This document shows positions 36,283 to 37,267 of a stretch of 37,267 nucleotides of DNA, in pieces (position 1 is the first letter of the stretch; each line of letters opens with the position of its first letter). This stretch comes from Paludibacteraceae bacterium (GTDB lineage: Bacteria > Bacteroidota > Bacteroidia > Bacteroidales > Paludibacteraceae): positions 1-37,267 of the forward strand of contig JAFZEQ010000045.1 of NCBI GenBank assembly GCA_017560605.1, read 5' to 3'. The position numbers and the translations under genes were made by a program. The notes under the pieces are model-generated. The model worked only from the letters and a program-made list of their open reading frames with translations, was not told where the DNA came from and did not search any database.

Positions 36283-37122
36283 ATGAGAAAAACCATTCTA
36301 CTAGTTGCAATCGCTCTCGTAAGCATGATTGCACAAGCACAGGTACTTAAGGTCGTATCTATGCAAAAGGTGACTACCTCAAATACCGAGGGGGGAACTA
36401 TTGTAGGTATTAGCCCAAAAGGAGACTACCTACTAATAACTGATGCAAATGAGCGAGGCCTTCAACGCTACGACCTAGCTACTAAAAAACTAACTACCAT
36501 CACCAAAGAAGATGGCGCTGGTGCATATGCAAAAATTAGCCAAGATGGTAGCACTATTACCTATCGTAAAAGAATCTATGATTCTAGTAAACTAGTTAGA
36601 TTTGACGTCATGCAGTACAATGCACAAACTCGCAAAGCGAGCGTGGTAGCGAAACAACAAGCTGGTACTGAAATGATGGTAGATGTGAAATCTCAACTAA
36701 CCGTATCTGTAAACACAGATTTGTATTTGGTACTCAACCGCAATGGCAAACGTGTAGTAATGGCTCCTAATGGCAATGAATACCGTTATAACTGGCCAAG
36801 CATATCTCCAGATGGCAGCAAGATCTTGTATTATGTATCAGGAAAAGGTTGTTATGTTTGCGATATCAACGGAAAGAACGTGAAGTTTATCGCACGCAAC
36901 TGCCGCGCAGCACAATGGTATAACAACAATACTATCGTAGGTATGGCAGACGAAGATGATGGTCACGACTTTACAGCTTCTGCACTTGTGGTATATACAC
37001 TAGATGGTAAGAGCCAAACATTGGTTACTAAAGATAAATTAGCTATGTACCCACACGTAGCTAAAGGTAAAGTGGCATTCTCAACCCCTAAAGGTGAGAT
37101 GTATTTGTTGACTGTGAAGTAA
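36283..37122 (+). CDS. Secreted WD40/PD40-like beta-propeller protein
   Basis: This 279-residue protein has signal peptide MRKTILLVAIALVSMIAQAQ. The rest reads as repeated TolB/PD40-type blades: GISPKGDYLLITD, AKISQDGSTITYRK, PSISPDGSKILYYVSGKGCYVCDINGK and YPHVAKGKVAFSTPKGEMYLL. Such propellers usually bind proteins or ligands in the periplasm; no catalytic motif is visible. It does not share the N-terminal sandwich, the TICLPF region or the C-terminal tail of LP1-LP7, so it is not a member of that family, but it may act with them given its position. It ends cleanly at TAA. Confidence 0.85.
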   Translation: MRKTILLVAIALVSMIAQAQVLKVVSMQKVTTSNTEGGTIVGISPKGDYLLITDANERGLQRYDLATKKLTTITKEDGAGAYAKISQDGSTITYRKRIYDSSKLVRFDVMQYNAQTRKASVVAKQQAGTEMMVDVKSQLTVSVNTDLYLVLNRNGKRVVMAPNGNEYRYNWPSISPDGSKILYYVSGKGCYVCDINGKNVKFIARNCRAAQWYNNNTIVGMADEDDGHDFTASALVVYTLDGKSQTLVTKDKLAMYPHVAKGKVAFSTPKGEMYLLTVK

Positions 37123-37267
37123 ATAACAGACCGCCTATAGCTGTTAGAAGTCAGACCGGCTTCGCCTGTTAGATCGCCGCTCAGCGGCTGTTGGACTCAA
37201 AGATCTAACATCTAACAACAAAGTGATCTAACATCTAACAACAAAGTGGTCTAAGTTAATAGTTTAA
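37123..37267. repeat. Word-and-hairpin repeat tract at the window end
   Basis: It contains GGC-TTC-GCC (37158-37166) and GCCGC-TCA-GCGGC (37176-37188) joined by TGTTAGATC. Two exact 23-bp tandem units starting GATCTAACATCTAACAAC follow (37202-37224, 37225-37247). It is the same style as 36028-36282. Confidence 0.8.

Overview
The window looks like a stretch of a Bacteroidales chromosome (phylum Bacteroidota). It is AT-rich, start codons lack Shine-Dalgarno sequences, and most promoters I can place have the Bacteroidota form TTG/TTTG - about 20 bp - TAnnTTTG. HipBA, RhuM-like and AAA/DUF4143 accessory genes also fit. I cannot name a genus.

The core of the window is a cluster of seven very large secreted paralogues, called LP1-LP7 here. 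Each has a signal peptide, a short beta-sandwich-like segment opening with an L/M-N-P-[FY]-A-[FY] motif, and a ~350-residue segment of NHL/propeller-like strands (DIDNNP.N.NFG, VRVS.DGRIF, FDV.GSG..L.LL, QYD..G..W, FAWDYA.NLYI). Most add a C-terminal region around [NS]TICLPF. All end in a ~25-residue tail of the type DG.IYI.R....Y...G.RVK. LP1 and LP2 lie on the minus strand; LP3-LP7 are on the plus strand. LP3, LP4 and LP7 carry an additional Trp-rich ~300-residue domain that I do not recognise. LP4 is broken by a single-base frameshift. LP5 has four tandem modules in one 2171-residue chain. LP6 joins two modules to an N-terminal amidase_3 peptidoglycan hydrolase.

Layout: 1-1610 holds the start of a secreted glycerophosphodiester phosphodiesterase (minus), then a truncated rhuM with a remnant of its upstream partner, bracketed by two 98-bp direct repeats. 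1611-7565 holds LP1 and LP2 (minus). 7566-8990 is a gene-poor divergent region with several repeat types. 8991-10446 is a hipBA toxin-antitoxin pair. 11199-18253 holds LP3 and the frameshifted LP4. 18800-20053 is an AAA ATPase/DUF4143 gene framed by transposon-end-like repeats. 20054-21266 is another repeat-rich gap. 21267-36027 holds LP5, LP6 and LP7. 36283-37122 is a small secreted beta-propeller protein.

Regulation: the LP promoters fall into two visible classes. LP2 and LP7 both have the palindrome CAAACGTTTG, whose right half is the -33 element. LP3 and LP5 both have an AATAGAT..ATCTATT palindrome 26-27 bp upstream of a CTTGC -33 element with a TACCTTTG -7 box. LP3 and LP4 share a ~66-bp hairpin-bearing leader ending just before each ATG.

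The intergenic DNA holds unusual structure: five short arrays with an 11-bp period, a symmetric three-plus-three iteron array at 23-bp spacing, a conserved ~100-bp structured element in two places, and many small hairpins whose loop is three bases. All functional statements rest on motif reading; no database search was run.
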